This document shows positions 7,626 through 16,682 of a stretch of 64,000 nucleotides of DNA, one piece after another (position 1 is the stretch's first letter; each line of letters starts with the position of its first letter). Source of the stretch: DATAEG01 sp051001975 (GTDB taxonomy: Bacteria; Actinomycetota; Actinomycetes; Mycobacteriales; Jatrophihabitantaceae). Position numbers and translations under genes: made by a program. Under the pieces are notes generated by a model, which was not told the origin of the DNA, did no database searches, and was given only the letters and a program-made list of their open reading frames with translations. The stretch covers positions 1 through 64,000 of the forward strand of contig JBPCMU010000070.1 in assembly GCA_051001975.1 (NCBI GenBank), written 5' to 3'.

Positions 7626-8552
7626 GTGACCGACGTGGCGCTCGACGTCCGTGGCCTCGTCAAGCGTTACGACGGCCGCGCTGTCGTGGACGACCTGACG
7701 TTCTCGGTCGCCCCCGGCGAGGTGGTCGCCGTCCTCGGGCCGAACGGCGCCGGCAAGACGACCACCGTAGAGATCTGCGAGGGTTATCGGTGCCCGGACG
7801 CCGGCACCGTCCGGGTACTAGGCCTCGATCCCCGGGCCGACGCCGTGGCGCTGCGGCCCAGGGTCGGCGTCATGCTGCAGGACGGCGTCGGCGGCTACAC
7901 CGCGGCCAGAACCGAAGAGTTGCTGACCCTGTTCGCCAGCTACGCCGCGCACCCGCACCGGCCCGCCGACCTCCTTGACCGGGTCGGGCTGAGCAGCGCG
8001 GCGAAGACGATGGTGAAGCGACTGTCCGGTGGCCAGCGGCAGCGGCTGTCGCTGGCAATGGCTCTGATCGGCCGCCCGGAGCTGGTGTTCCTCGACGAGC
8101 CGACTGCGGGCATGGACCCACAGGCCCGGCGTGGTACCTGGGAGCTGATCGAGGAACTCCGCGACGACGGGGTGACGATCGTGCTCACCACGCACCTGCT
8201 CGACGAGGCCGAACGGCTGGCCGGCCGGGTCGTCGTGATCGACGCCGGCCGTGCCGTGGCGATCGGCGCGCCGGCCGAACTGACCCGGTCCGGAGCGGAG
8301 GGCGAGTTGCGATTCAGTGCTCCACTCGGTCTCGATCTCAGTTCGCTGCGCAGCGAGCTGCCAGCGGGGGCGAGCGCGGTCGAGATCACCTCGGGTCGCT
8401 ACCTCGTCACCGCCGAGATCACTCCGCGTTTGCTTGCCACCGTGACCTCATGGTGTGCCACCAATGACGTCATGGCGCAGGACCTCGCTGTGCAGCGCCG
8501 CAGCCTCGAGGACGTCTTCCTCGATCTCACCGGCCGGGAGATCCGCGCATGA
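7626..8552 (+). CDS. ABC transporter ATP-binding protein (Rv1458c-like)
   Basis: 308 aa. Nucleotide-binding subunit of a two-gene exporter. Walker A GPNGAGKT is at residues 38-45, the signature is RLSGGQRQRLSLA, Walker B is ELVFLDEPTAGMD, and the H-loop is in VLTTHLLDEAE. It has the C-terminal extension common in DrrA/CcmA-type ATPases. It overlaps the permease gene by four bases (ATGA). In M. tuberculosis the orthologous pair sits between sufR and ctaA in the same arrangement. The substrate is unknown; linkage to heme A synthase suggests a role near respiration, which is inference only. Confidence 0.92.
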   Translation: MTDVALDVRGLVKRYDGRAVVDDLTFSVAPGEVVAVLGPNGAGKTTTVEICEGYRCPDAGTVRVLGLDPRADAVALRPRVGVMLQDGVGGYTAARTEELLTLFASYAAHPHRPADLLDRVGLSSAAKTMVKRLSGGQRQRLSLAMALIGRPELVFLDEPTAGMDPQARRGTWELIEELRDDGVTIVLTTHLLDEAERLAGRVVVIDAGRAVAIGAPAELTRSGAEGELRFSAPLGLDLSSLRSELPAGASAVEITSGRYLVTAEITPRLLATVTSWCATNDVMAQDLAVQRRSLEDVFLDLTGREIRA

Positions 8553-9340
8553 CGCACAGCCCCGTCGAGCCGGTCCATCGGGTCGAGCGGTGGCGCCCCG
8601 ATGCCGCCGCAGCGCGGACCGGAGCGATGCTGCGCGCCCAGGCCCGGATGGAGCTGCGGCTGCTGCTGCGCAACGGAGAGCAGGTCGGCCTCACCCTGGT
8701 GTTGCCAATTCTGCTGACCGTGGTGCTCAACCTCCCGGTGCTCTACTCACTGTCCGGTCGGCGCATCGACTTCGTGGTGCCCAGCGTGCTGGCTCTGTCG
8801 GTGATAAGCGCGGCGTTCACCGGACTGGCCATCGGCACCGGGTTCGAACGCAAGTACGGGGTGCTGAAGCGGCTCGGCGCAACGGCTCTGCCGCGCGCGG
8901 TGCTGATCGGCGGCAAGACGCTGGCCGTCCTGCTCCTCGAGGCGCTGCAGATCGTGCTGGTCTGCGTGCTCGGCCTGATGCTCGGCTGGCATCCGCACGG
9001 AGACCCATTCGCTGCAGTGGCGCTGATCATCCTTGCCACTGCGGCGTTCGGTGGACTCGGCCTGCTGCTGGCCGGAACCGCCCGCGCCGAAGTGACCCTC
9101 GCGGCGGCGAACCTGATCTGGTTCGTACTGCTGTTCTGCGGCGGAATCGCCATCCCATTGAGCCGATATCCGCACGCGGTCGCTGCGGTGCTCCGGTTCA
9201 CCCCTGCCGCGGCACTCTCCGACGGACTTCACGCGGTCCTGCAGAACGGCGCCCTGCTCCCTGCTCGACCGTTGCTCATCCTGGCCGGCTGGGCGCTGGT
9301 GTCGCTGCCACTGGCTGCCAAGGCGTTCCGATGGGAATGA
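8549..9340 (+). CDS. ABC transporter permease (ABC-2 type, Rv1457c-like)
   Basis: 263 aa integral membrane protein with six predicted hydrophobic segments, the first around LVLPILLTVVLNLPVLYSLSG. It fits the ABC-2 exporter permease family (KRLGATALPRAVLIGGKTLA, and the RFTPAAALSDGLH region near the end). It is translationally coupled both to the ATPase gene before it and to ctaA after it through four-base stop/start overlaps, so the three products are made together. Confidence 0.88.
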   Translation: MTHSPVEPVHRVERWRPDAAAARTGAMLRAQARMELRLLLRNGEQVGLTLVLPILLTVVLNLPVLYSLSGRRIDFVVPSVLALSVISAAFTGLAIGTGFERKYGVLKRLGATALPRAVLIGGKTLAVLLLEALQIVLVCVLGLMLGWHPHGDPFAAVALIILATAAFGGLGLLLAGTARAEVTLAAANLIWFVLLFCGGIAIPLSRYPHAVAAVLRFTPAAALSDGLHAVLQNGALLPARPLLILAGWALVSLPLAAKAFRWE

Positions 9341-10272
9341 CCGACCTGGTGCGTTGGCGGACCTCGCCGGTGGCGCTCTACCGCCTCGCCGTCGCGTCCG
9401 TGGTGAGCAACGTAGTAATCGTCGTCACCGGCGGTGCCGTTCGGCTGACCAACTCAGGCCTCGGCTGTCCGACCTGGCCGCGTTGCAACGGCGACTCACT
9501 CACGCCGCAACCGCGCAACGCAGCGAACGGGATCATCGAGTTCACCAACCGCAGCCTGACCTTCGTGCTGGTGGTCGTCGCCGTGGCCACGCTCGTCGCA
9601 GCCCTGTCGCAGCACCGTGCCACGCGGCTGGCAGTGCTGGCGTTCCTGGCCATCCCGGCGCAGGCGGTGCTGGGCGGCATCACCGTGCTCACCGATCTCA
9701 ACCCATGGGCGGTGGCCTGCCACTTCCTGCTGTCGATGGTCATCCTGGCGATCACATTGCGTCTCGTGCACGCCGTGGACAACCGGACCCTCCCGGAGCC
9801 GGCCGGCGACCCGGTGCGCTGGCTGGCGGGACTCATCGCGGTGGTGACGTTCGTCGTGCTGATGGTCGGCACGGTGGTCACCGGTAGCGGCCCGCACGCC
9901 GGCGACCTGAAGTCGGGCCGGATCCGGCGCACCGGCCTCGACCCCGGTGCGGTGGCGCACCTGCATGCCGACATCGTGATGGTGCTGATCGGCCTCACCG
10001 TCGGGCTGATCTTCCTGCTGCGGGCTATCGGCAGCCGCGGTGCACTCGCCCGGGCCGCCTCGATCCTGCTCGGAATGGAACTGGTGCAAGGCGTGATCGG
10101 GTTCGTCCAGTACTTCAGCCACCTGCCGGTGCTGGCCGTCGGGCTGCACATGCTCGGCGCCTGCCTGGTCTGGCTGGCCGCGGTCGAGCTGACCATCAGG
10201 TCCATCGGTCGGCCGTACCCGGGGATGATCAGTGAGTCCCCGTCGGATGCGGTGTCTTACCGTCAAGGCTAG
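9337..10272 (+). CDS. ctaA: CtaA/COX15 heme A synthase
   Basis: 311 aa polytopic membrane enzyme that oxidises the heme O methyl group to give heme A for aa3-type cytochrome c oxidase. Visible are the extracytoplasmic Cys44/Cys50 pair (GLGCPTWPRCNG), Glu68 in IIEFTNRSL, and histidines in AVACHFLLS, AVAHLHADI and AVGLHMLG. The position of the first heme-ligand histidine in Bacillus CtaA is Asn71 here. The start at 9337 forms an ATGA overlap with the permease gene; an in-frame ATG at 9331 is the alternative. The last 44 bases overlap the convergent esterase gene. Its partner enzyme ctaB is at 15.7-16.7 kb. Confidence 0.92.
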   Translation: MTDLVRWRTSPVALYRLAVASVVSNVVIVVTGGAVRLTNSGLGCPTWPRCNGDSLTPQPRNAANGIIEFTNRSLTFVLVVVAVATLVAALSQHRATRLAVLAFLAIPAQAVLGGITVLTDLNPWAVACHFLLSMVILAITLRLVHAVDNRTLPEPAGDPVRWLAGLIAVVTFVVLMVGTVVTGSGPHAGDLKSGRIRRTGLDPGAVAHLHADIVMVLIGLTVGLIFLLRAIGSRGALARAASILLGMELVQGVIGFVQYFSHLPVLAVGLHMLGACLVWLAAVELTIRSIGRPYPGMISESPSDAVSYRQG

Positions 10273-11380
10273 GACCAGGAGCCAGTGGGGCGATGAGGTG
10301 GCGAGACAGCCAATCGAGGCAGACCGGCTCCTCCGGACGCCACACTTCGAAGTTGTGACCGCCATGGCGGACCTGGATCGTCTCCACTCGCATCGGCCTT
10401 TGCACCGCAGCCAATAAGACCCGCTGGGCACGGGCTGCCGGGTGGTCCTCACTCGTCGAGACGAGCAACAGTGACACCGCCGGAATTGGGAGATTGAGCA
10501 GTCGCCACACTGGGTTGTTGAGATTCCTGGCGGTCGGATCCCGGCCGAACAGGTCGCCGGTCGAGTGGTCGTGCGGCGGCTGAAAGTATCCGGCGATCGA
10601 CGCACCGGCGGTGTAGAGATCCGGATGTCGCATCAACAAGTTAGTCGCGCAGAAGCCTCCGGTCGAATACCCCATCAGCGCCCAGCCGTCCGGTCCCGGC
10701 ATCGACCGGAAGTTCGCCGACACCGCGCGCCGCACATCGGCGGTGAGGTATGTGTCGACCTGCGGGCCAGCGGAGATGTTCACGCACTCGGTATCACGCA
10801 CCCCCGCTACGCTCTGGGTCGGCATCACGAGGATCATCGGCATCGCTCGGCCGGCCTGGACCTCGCGATCCATCACTGCGGCGATCGACATCGCTTTCGT
10901 CCAGGTCTGCGGCGCGCCGGGATAACCGTGCAGTAGTTCGACTACGGAGAACTGTCGGTCGGGATATCTGGGGTCGCCGTATGCGGCTGGCAGATAGACC
11001 AGCGCCTGGTGTGAACTGACCCGGCTGGTCGTGCCCGGCACGGTGAGCGATACGACGATGCCGTGCCCAGTGCGCTGCGCCTCGCGCAGCTTGCCGCGCA
11101 ACTGCGCATCGCGAGCACCATGCTGTGCCTGCACTGAGCGGGGCTTGGCCGGGCTCTCCCACAGTTGCGACCAGGACGTGTAAAAGCTACCGGCGTCATT
11201 CATCAGCACTGCTACCAGCAGTACCGCGGCGAGCTGCGCACCCAGCACCAGTCCCCCGCGGCCGAGCTGCCGCGGCCACCCCGACGGACCGATCCGGTTC
11301 CACCACCCCAGCACCGCGGCAATCGATCCGACACACAGAACAGCCGCGACGACCACCACGAACCAGCCGGTCAGCGCCAT
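10229..11380 (-). CDS. Membrane-anchored esterase of the PF00756 (antigen 85/esterase D) family
   Basis: 383 aa. Two N-terminal hydrophobic segments (about residues 6-28 and 45-62) anchor an extracytoplasmic alpha/beta hydrolase domain. The nucleophile serine is in ALMGYSTGGFC, an acidic residue lies in STSEDHPA, and the histidine is in RHGGHNFEVW, giving a complete triad. The family includes mycolyltransferases and esterase D; nothing here points to mycolate chemistry in particular. ATG at 11380 is chosen over the in-frame TTG at 11383 because GGAGA lies 8 bases upstream. The 3' end overlaps ctaA on the other strand. Confidence 0.8.
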   Translation of the reverse strand: MALTGWFVVVVAAVLCVGSIAAVLGWWNRIGPSGWPRQLGRGGLVLGAQLAAVLLVAVLMNDAGSFYTSWSQLWESPAKPRSVQAQHGARDAQLRGKLREAQRTGHGIVVSLTVPGTTSRVSSHQALVYLPAAYGDPRYPDRQFSVVELLHGYPGAPQTWTKAMSIAAVMDREVQAGRAMPMILVMPTQSVAGVRDTECVNISAGPQVDTYLTADVRRAVSANFRSMPGPDGWALMGYSTGGFCATNLLMRHPDLYTAGASIAGYFQPPHDHSTGDLFGRDPTARNLNNPVWRLLNLPIPAVSLLLVSTSEDHPAARAQRVLLAAVQRPMRVETIQVRHGGHNFEVWRPEEPVCLDWLSRHLIAPLAPGPSLDGKTPHPTGTH

Positions 11381-11453
11381 CAACGTGGTCTCCGATCCTC
11401 CGCGTCAGACCAAATCGCAGAATGCCCGTATTCGCGTACCGATGCCACTGGTT

Positions 11454-12701
11454 TCACAGCAATTGCGCAACCGCGTAGATGATCAAGCCAACCAGCGATC
11501 CCACGACGGTGCCATTGACTCGGATGAACTGCAGGTCCCGGCCGACCTGAAGCTCGACTCGCCGGCTGGTGTCAGCGGTGTCCCAGCGGGCCACCGTGCC
11601 GGAGATGAGCTCGGCGATGTTCGCGCCGTAACGCGCCAGCACATGGGTGACCGCCGACTGCAGCCAGCCGTCCACCTTGCGCTGCAGATCGATGTCGGTC
11701 CGCAGCGACTCGCCGAGCTGGCGCACCATGTTCTCCGCGGTGCGGCGCAGGTCGGACGTCGGGTCGGCGGCGGCACCGAGCAACGCGTCCTTCAGCGGGA
11801 ACCAGAGCGAACCGAGCCAGCCTCGAACCGCCGGGTGGTCCAGCAGTTGGGTCTTGGCCGCCTCGACCTTCGCCGCTGCCACCGGGTCGGTGCGAAGGCC
11901 GTTCGCGTAATCACGCAACCGCTCGTCGAACTGCTTTCGGAATTCGTGCTCGTCATCGCCGACCACGTCGCCAAGGAACGACTGCAGCCCGGTGAACAGC
12001 TTCGCGAAGACCCGGTCGTCCACCCAGTCCGGCACCCATTCCGGCGACTCGTCGGACAACCGGCGGCGCAGCATCGGCCGGTTGTCGTCGAGGAAGCGCA
12101 TCAGCCCGCGCACCCCGGCGGTAAGCGCCAACTGATGCTGGCCGCCTTCCACGACGATGTCGAGGATTCGCGCCACGATCGGAGCGGCCGGCAGGCCGCG
12201 CAACCGGGCGTCGGCGAACTCGGCGATCGCCTTGCGGATCTCCTCGTCGCGGAACACCTCGGCCGTGCCCTGCAGCGCCGCGGCGCCCTCCTCCACCAGA
12301 CGTGCCGAGTGGCCGGGATCGGCTAGCCATTCCCCGGCCCGCTTGGGCACCTCGGCGGCACGCACCCGTTCCCCGACCACCGACGCAGTGAGGAAGTTCT
12401 GCTGGACGAACTCGCCGAGACTCGCCCCGATCTGGTCTTTCTTTTTGGGGATGATCGCGGTGTGCGGAATCGGGATGCCCAGCGGATGCCGGAACAACGC
12501 CGTCACGGCAAACCAGTCCGCGAGGCCACCGACCATCGCCGCCTCGGCCATCGCCTGCAGGCAGCCCCACGCACCATGGCCGTCGCCGAGCACTCGGGAG
12601 ATGACGAACAGGGCCGCGGCGGCCACCAGCAGGCCGCCGGCGAACAGCTTCATTCGCCGCAGTGCGCGGACCCGTTGCACCGTGGCGTCGGCGAAGCTCA
12701 C
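11454..12701 (-). CDS. DUF445 family membrane protein
   Basis: 415 aa. An N-terminal hydrophobic segment (MKLFAGGLLVAAAALFVISR), then the family block GGLADWFAVTALFRHPLGIP followed by IPKKKDQIGASLGEFV, a long alpha-helical middle, and a C-terminal hydrophobic anchor (VVGSLVGLIIYAVAQLL). DUF445 proteins have no established biochemical function. The GTG start overlaps the ATP-grasp stop codon by four bases (GTGA), so the two are coupled and presumably act in one process. Confidence 0.85.
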   Translation of the reverse strand: MSFADATVQRVRALRRMKLFAGGLLVAAAALFVISRVLGDGHGAWGCLQAMAEAAMVGGLADWFAVTALFRHPLGIPIPHTAIIPKKKDQIGASLGEFVQQNFLTASVVGERVRAAEVPKRAGEWLADPGHSARLVEEGAAALQGTAEVFRDEEIRKAIAEFADARLRGLPAAPIVARILDIVVEGGQHQLALTAGVRGLMRFLDDNRPMLRRRLSDESPEWVPDWVDDRVFAKLFTGLQSFLGDVVGDDEHEFRKQFDERLRDYANGLRTDPVAAAKVEAAKTQLLDHPAVRGWLGSLWFPLKDALLGAAADPTSDLRRTAENMVRQLGESLRTDIDLQRKVDGWLQSAVTHVLARYGANIAELISGTVARWDTADTSRRVELQVGRDLQFIRVNGTVVGSLVGLIIYAVAQLL

Positions 12702-13594
12702 CGACTGGCCCGACGCGACGCCACGACCTCGGCGATGGCGGCGGCGAATCGGTCCGCTGCGCCGTCCGCATGCTGCAGGAACAGCGAGGGTTCGACGAGC
12801 TCGATCTCTCCGACGATCGGCCCGGCCGCGGTCGGCAGCAGGTCCACCCGCGCGTAGAGGAGGCCGGAGCCGGCCGGCACTGCCGCCAGAGCCACATCGG
12901 CGACTCGCAACTCCTCCGCCGACGGCTGTCGCGGCGTGATGGCCTCCGCGACGAACGGGACCTGGCCGGGTTCGGGGAGCAACCGGTGGACGTGGCTCGG
13001 CGGCAGCATCGGACCCTTTCGGATCGCATGGCTGAACCGGCCGCCGAGGTACATCAGAGCCGTCTCACCGGCTTCGTCGATGCCCTCGATGTACGGCTGG
13101 ATCATCGCCACCCGCCCGTGCTCGTGCAGCGCCTCGAGATGCGCCTGAGCCGCGTCGAGGTCGGCGGGAGCGGCGAATCGCCCAACACCAAGCGATCCCG
13201 CCCCGACGGCAGGCTTGACCACGAACTCCCCGCTCTCCGGCCAGCGCGCGTCGTCGGCCGGCTCGACGAACTGCGTCGGCACGACGGGCACCCCGGCCAC
13301 TGCGAGATCACGGAGATAGATCTTCGAGGAACTCCACCGGATCACCTCGGCCGGGTTTGCCAGAGCCGGCACGGAATCTGCCCAGCGTAGGTACTCCTCG
13401 CGTCTCGGCGGGTAGTCCCAGGTCGAGCGCACCACTGCGAGATCGAAACTCGACCAGTCCATCCCGGGTGCGTCCCACAGCGTCCAGGACGCCGCCAGCC
13501 CGGCCGCTTCGCAGGCGCGCAGCAGCAGATCGCCGTCGAAGTCCTCACCGGTCGGAAAGTCGGCCGAGGTCACCAGAGCAACACGGGTGGTCAC
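12698..13594 (-). CDS. RimK-like ATP-grasp enzyme
   Basis: 298 aa, size of a RimK/glutathione-synthetase-type ATP-grasp ligase. Visible are the ATP-binding lysine segment GEFVVKPAVGAGSLGVGRF, the glycine-rich loop, and the metal-binding acidic cluster ARVDLLPTAAGPIVGEIELV near residue 255. Such enzymes join a carboxylate to an amine or thiol using ATP; the substrate is not evident. GTG at 13594 is supported by TAGGGT exactly six bases upstream. It is first in a two-gene unit with the DUF445 protein. Confidence 0.85.
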   Translation of the reverse strand: MTTRVALVTSADFPTGEDFDGDLLLRACEAAGLAASWTLWDAPGMDWSSFDLAVVRSTWDYPPRREEYLRWADSVPALANPAEVIRWSSSKIYLRDLAVAGVPVVPTQFVEPADDARWPESGEFVVKPAVGAGSLGVGRFAAPADLDAAQAHLEALHEHGRVAMIQPYIEGIDEAGETALMYLGGRFSHAIRKGPMLPPSHVHRLLPEPGQVPFVAEAITPRQPSAEELRVADVALAAVPAGSGLLYARVDLLPTAAGPIVGEIELVEPSLFLQHADGAADRFAAAIAEVVASRRASR

Positions 13595-13600
13595 GGCCTC

Positions 13601-13606
13601 ACCCTA
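13601..13606 (-). promoter_or_regulatory. -10 element of leaderless promoter for ATP-grasp/DUF445 genes
   Basis: On the minus strand TAGGGT is followed by six bases and the GTG at 13594. Confidence 0.5.
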
Positions 13607-13635
13607 ATGAGCGCCACGGCTCGGGCGTCGCGCTC

Positions 13636-13679
13636 GTTGGACTGACCAGGATCCAACAAGGCAATATGTGGGTACCACA
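13636..13679. promoter_or_regulatory. Two short dyads upstream of the surface-protein gene
   Basis: GTTGGA-N10-TCCAAC (13636-13657) and TGTGG-GTA-CCACA (13667-13679) lie between the divergent ATP-grasp gene and the ATG at 13721. Their placement suits operator sites for the plus-strand gene. They are short, and no partner regulator is recognisable nearby. Confidence 0.3.
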
Positions 13680-13720
13680 GCCGCAATCGAGCGAGCCGGA
13701 CGACGCGAAAGGACCCCTAG

Positions 13721-15691
13721 ATGAGTGCGCCCGGAGGCCCCCCACCGAACGATCCGTGGTCGTGGCAAGGCGGTGAGCAGGTGCCGTCGACACCGGCGGA
13801 GCAGCCCGCCGAGAGCTCACCGGGAGAACCCGCCCAACCTCAGCAGCAGCAACCCGAGCAGTCAGCACCCGCGCCATCGCACGAGCCGGCTGCGGAGCAG
13901 CCCGCCGAACCACCGGCAGCCGCGCCGCCGTCGTCGTGGGGCGGCGACGGATGGGCCCAGCAGCAGCCGGCAGCCAATCAGCCTGGTGCAACCGAGGCAA
14001 CCCCGCAATGGCCGGGCCAGCAGCCCTCGCAGTATCCGGAGACCTTCCCGCAGGCTGGCACACCCGGCCAGGAGTTCGGCCGGCCCGACCCCGCGCAGCA
14101 GGCCTATGGCGGAGCCGCCCAGGCCCAGCAGCAGTACGGGCAAGGGAACTACGGCCAACCGGGATACGGCCAACAGACGGGCGGCTACGGAGCGCAGCCT
14201 GACTCGGCTCCGGCCTACCACGATCCGTCGGCCACTGCGCAGTACGGCTTCGGACTGGAGTCAGCCGCCCAGCAGTACCCGGGCGCCGCAGCGGGAGTCG
14301 GCTGGCAGCAGCCGCCGGCCGCGAAGAAACGCAGCAAGACGCCACTGATCCTGGGCATCGTCGTGGTCCTCGTGCTCGGCGGCCTGGCCGGCGGCTACTT
14401 CGCGTTCTTCAACAAGAGCAAGCCGAAGTTGACGTTCAACGGCAAGCAGATCGACAACGCCGATCAGATCCTCACCGAAGGACAGAAGCAGGTCAACGAC
14501 CAGGTCTCCAGCCGGCACGGGGTGAAGAGCAACGACACGCGGTGCTACTTCGCGGTGCCGAAAACGCCCGCCAGCGGCACCAAGAAGACCGATATCAGCA
14601 ACACACTGCAGTGCGGACCGGCGCTGTTCGTCGACGGCTCAGCCAGCCAGGCCTACCTCAGTTACAACATCAATCAGACCAGCTCGAAGAGCGGCAAGGT
14701 CGTGCTCGGACTGTCCGCGACCCCCGTCTCGCCGAACCCCGCGGCACCGCCCGGATCGGTCGAGCTCAAGCGGCCGGATGGTGTTTCGGCACCGAGCAAC
14801 AGTGGCAACCTGAAGGCGCCGTCACCGCCGGCTGCGGACAAGAATGCACTGGTCAACGCCGACCTCGGTCCGGCTCAGTCGCAGGTGCAGGCCGCTCCGA
14901 CCACCGCAGTGATGATCGGCGACACGTTCGGCATCCGGCTGAACACCGTCGGCAAGGTCGATCGGTACGGCCGCGGCGACACCGCGCGCACGGCACCATC
15001 GGGCACCGACCTGATCGCGTTCACCTTCGAGGTCACCGACGGCGCCACGGGCAAGTCGGCCGACACGGTCGCGGTGGGCATCCAGATCGGGTCCGGCGAG
15101 CCGCGCAGCCTCCCCGGTCGCACGCCGGCGGTCATCGTGGCGGTTCCTTCGGGCCAGACCGCGACACTGGTCATGGTCGACACCGGGGTCACCCAATCAC
15201 TCGCGTTGCCGTCTGGCGCCAGGGGTTCCAAGAACGTCCTGATCAACGTGCGGCAGCACCTGACCGCAACGGTGAACAAGACCGGCAACTTCACGGTGAA
15301 ACTGAAAGCCGGCAGCCAGTCCGGCTCGTACACCGGCAAGTACACCTTCCAGAAGGTCGGCCTCTACGGCACCCTCAGCAGCCGTCACCCGGCCGCCCAG
15401 AACGCCTACCTGTTCGGGTTCCTGACCTGGCAGAGGACCAGCGCCACCAAGGGTCCATTCACCTCGTCGGGCGGCAACGGCCCGTTCTCGTTCCGTACCG
15501 CCGAGATGTCACTGCAGGCCGGAGGAAAGACGTACAAGCCGAAGTTGGTCGGCAACACCACGGTCTTCGAGGTGCCTGCGTCGATCACCACTGGGACCAT
15601 CGTGGTCGGCGGTAGCTACAAGCAGTCCACGGGCACGACCGAGACGATCACCCCGACGCTGCGGCTGCCGTTCGCAATCCCCGCAGGCTGA
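13721..15691 (+). CDS. Large single-span membrane protein with Pro/Gln-rich cytoplasmic region
   Basis: 656 aa, not recognised. Residues 1-200 are low complexity, rich in Pro, Gln, Ala and Glu, turning to a Gly/Tyr/Gln-rich stretch (QQYGQGNYGQPGYGQQTGGY). A basic KKRSK precedes one transmembrane helix at about 207-230 (LILGIVVVLVLGGLAGGYFAF). Residues 233-656 are probably outside the membrane, Ser/Thr/Gly-rich with beta-strand-like alternation (TDLIAFTFEVTDGATGKSAD, YTGKYTFQKVGLYGTL). The layout resembles actinobacterial envelope proteins with a disordered inner tail. The ATG has GAAAGGA eight bases upstream. It ends 16 bases before convergent ctaB. Confidence 0.75.
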   Translation: MSAPGGPPPNDPWSWQGGEQVPSTPAEQPAESSPGEPAQPQQQQPEQSAPAPSHEPAAEQPAEPPAAAPPSSWGGDGWAQQQPAANQPGATEATPQWPGQQPSQYPETFPQAGTPGQEFGRPDPAQQAYGGAAQAQQQYGQGNYGQPGYGQQTGGYGAQPDSAPAYHDPSATAQYGFGLESAAQQYPGAAAGVGWQQPPAAKKRSKTPLILGIVVVLVLGGLAGGYFAFFNKSKPKLTFNGKQIDNADQILTEGQKQVNDQVSSRHGVKSNDTRCYFAVPKTPASGTKKTDISNTLQCGPALFVDGSASQAYLSYNINQTSSKSGKVVLGLSATPVSPNPAAPPGSVELKRPDGVSAPSNSGNLKAPSPPAADKNALVNADLGPAQSQVQAAPTTAVMIGDTFGIRLNTVGKVDRYGRGDTARTAPSGTDLIAFTFEVTDGATGKSADTVAVGIQIGSGEPRSLPGRTPAVIVAVPSGQTATLVMVDTGVTQSLALPSGARGSKNVLINVRQHLTATVNKTGNFTVKLKAGSQSGSYTGKYTFQKVGLYGTLSSRHPAAQNAYLFGFLTWQRTSATKGPFTSSGGNGPFSFRTAEMSLQAGGKTYKPKLVGNTTVFEVPASITTGTIVVGGSYKQSTGTTETITPTLRLPFAIPAG

Positions 15692-15707
15692 GGAGGACCG
15701 TCGGGCG

Positions 15708-16676
15708 TCAGCGGACGAAGGTGTCGACCGCGATGGCCACGAAGATCAGGGCCAGGTAGGTGTTCGAGAGGTGGAACAGCCGCATGGGCTTGGTTGCGGC
15801 ACCGCGCTTCGTGCCGAGGTACAGCCGGTGCGCCTCGGCCAACAGCACAACCCCGGCCAGCGAGGCGATCACGCCGTAGACCCAGCCGGTCGCCAGCGGC
15901 CACAACACCAGGGTCGTAGCCACCGTCAGCCAGCTGTAGGCCAGGATCTGCCGGGCCACGACCAGCGGCGTGGCCACCACCGGCAGCATCGGCACGCCCG
16001 CACGGTGGTAATCCTCGCGGTAGCGGATGGCCAGCGCCCAGAAGTGCGGCGGCGTCCAGAAAAAGACGACGGCGAACATCACCACGGGAGCCCAGGCCAG
16101 CGAGTCGGTTACCGCGGCCCAGCCGATCATCACCGGCATGCACCCGGCCGCGCCGCCCCAGACGATGTTCTGTGATGTGCGGCGCTTGAGCACCATCGTG
16201 TAGACCACGACGTAGAAGGCGATCGCGAGCAGGGTCAGCCCGGCGGCCAGCCAGTTCGTGGCCAGACCCATGATCAGCACGGACACGATCCCGAGCACTA
16301 CGCCGAAGACCAGCGCATTGCGCGGTGAGACCTCGTGTCGGGCCAGTGGCCGACGGCCGGTGCGGCGCATGATCGCGTCGATGTCCCGGTCGATGTAGCA
16401 GTTCAGCGCGTTGGCGCTGCCCGCGGCCAGCGTCCCGCCGACCAGTGTGGCCACCACCACTGTCCAGCGGGGCAAACCGCCGGCGGCGAGGATCATCGCC
16501 GGCAGGGTCGTGACCAGCAGCAGCTCGATGATCCGAGGCTTGGTCAGCGCTACGTATGCACCAAGGCGACGGCGCCACGCCGGCTGTTCTGCGGTACGTC
16601 GGCCCGTGTCGTGCATCGGGGTGGCATGGCCTCCCGTCCGCCCGCCGGCGGCCGGCGCCACGGGCGTCTGCGTCAC
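15708..16676 (-). CDS. ctaB: CtaB protoheme IX farnesyltransferase (heme O synthase)
   Basis: 322 aa UbiA-type membrane prenyltransferase that attaches farnesyl to heme b, giving heme O for CtaA. The first prenyl-diphosphate site is ANALNCYIDRDIDAIMRRT at about residue 90; a second conserved block is YREDYHRAGVPMLP. The N-terminal 35 residues are variable. GTG at 16676 follows a TACCCT hexamer by six bases. As in related genomes it lies near tkt, but here the MFS/ArsR pair separates them. Confidence 0.94.
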   Translation of the reverse strand: MTQTPVAPAAGGRTGGHATPMHDTGRRTAEQPAWRRRLGAYVALTKPRIIELLLVTTLPAMILAAGGLPRWTVVVATLVGGTLAAGSANALNCYIDRDIDAIMRRTGRRPLARHEVSPRNALVFGVVLGIVSVLIMGLATNWLAAGLTLLAIAFYVVVYTMVLKRRTSQNIVWGGAAGCMPVMIGWAAVTDSLAWAPVVMFAVVFFWTPPHFWALAIRYREDYHRAGVPMLPVVATPLVVARQILAYSWLTVATTLVLWPLATGWVYGVIASLAGVVLLAEAHRLYLGTKRGAATKPMRLFHLSNTYLALIFVAIAVDTFVR

Positions 16677-16682
16677 TGGCTC

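Noticed and set aside
8455..9336. N-terminal extension of the ctaA frame
   Set aside because: It overlaps the ABC permease in a different frame and has no similarity; ctaA begins at the ATGA overlap.
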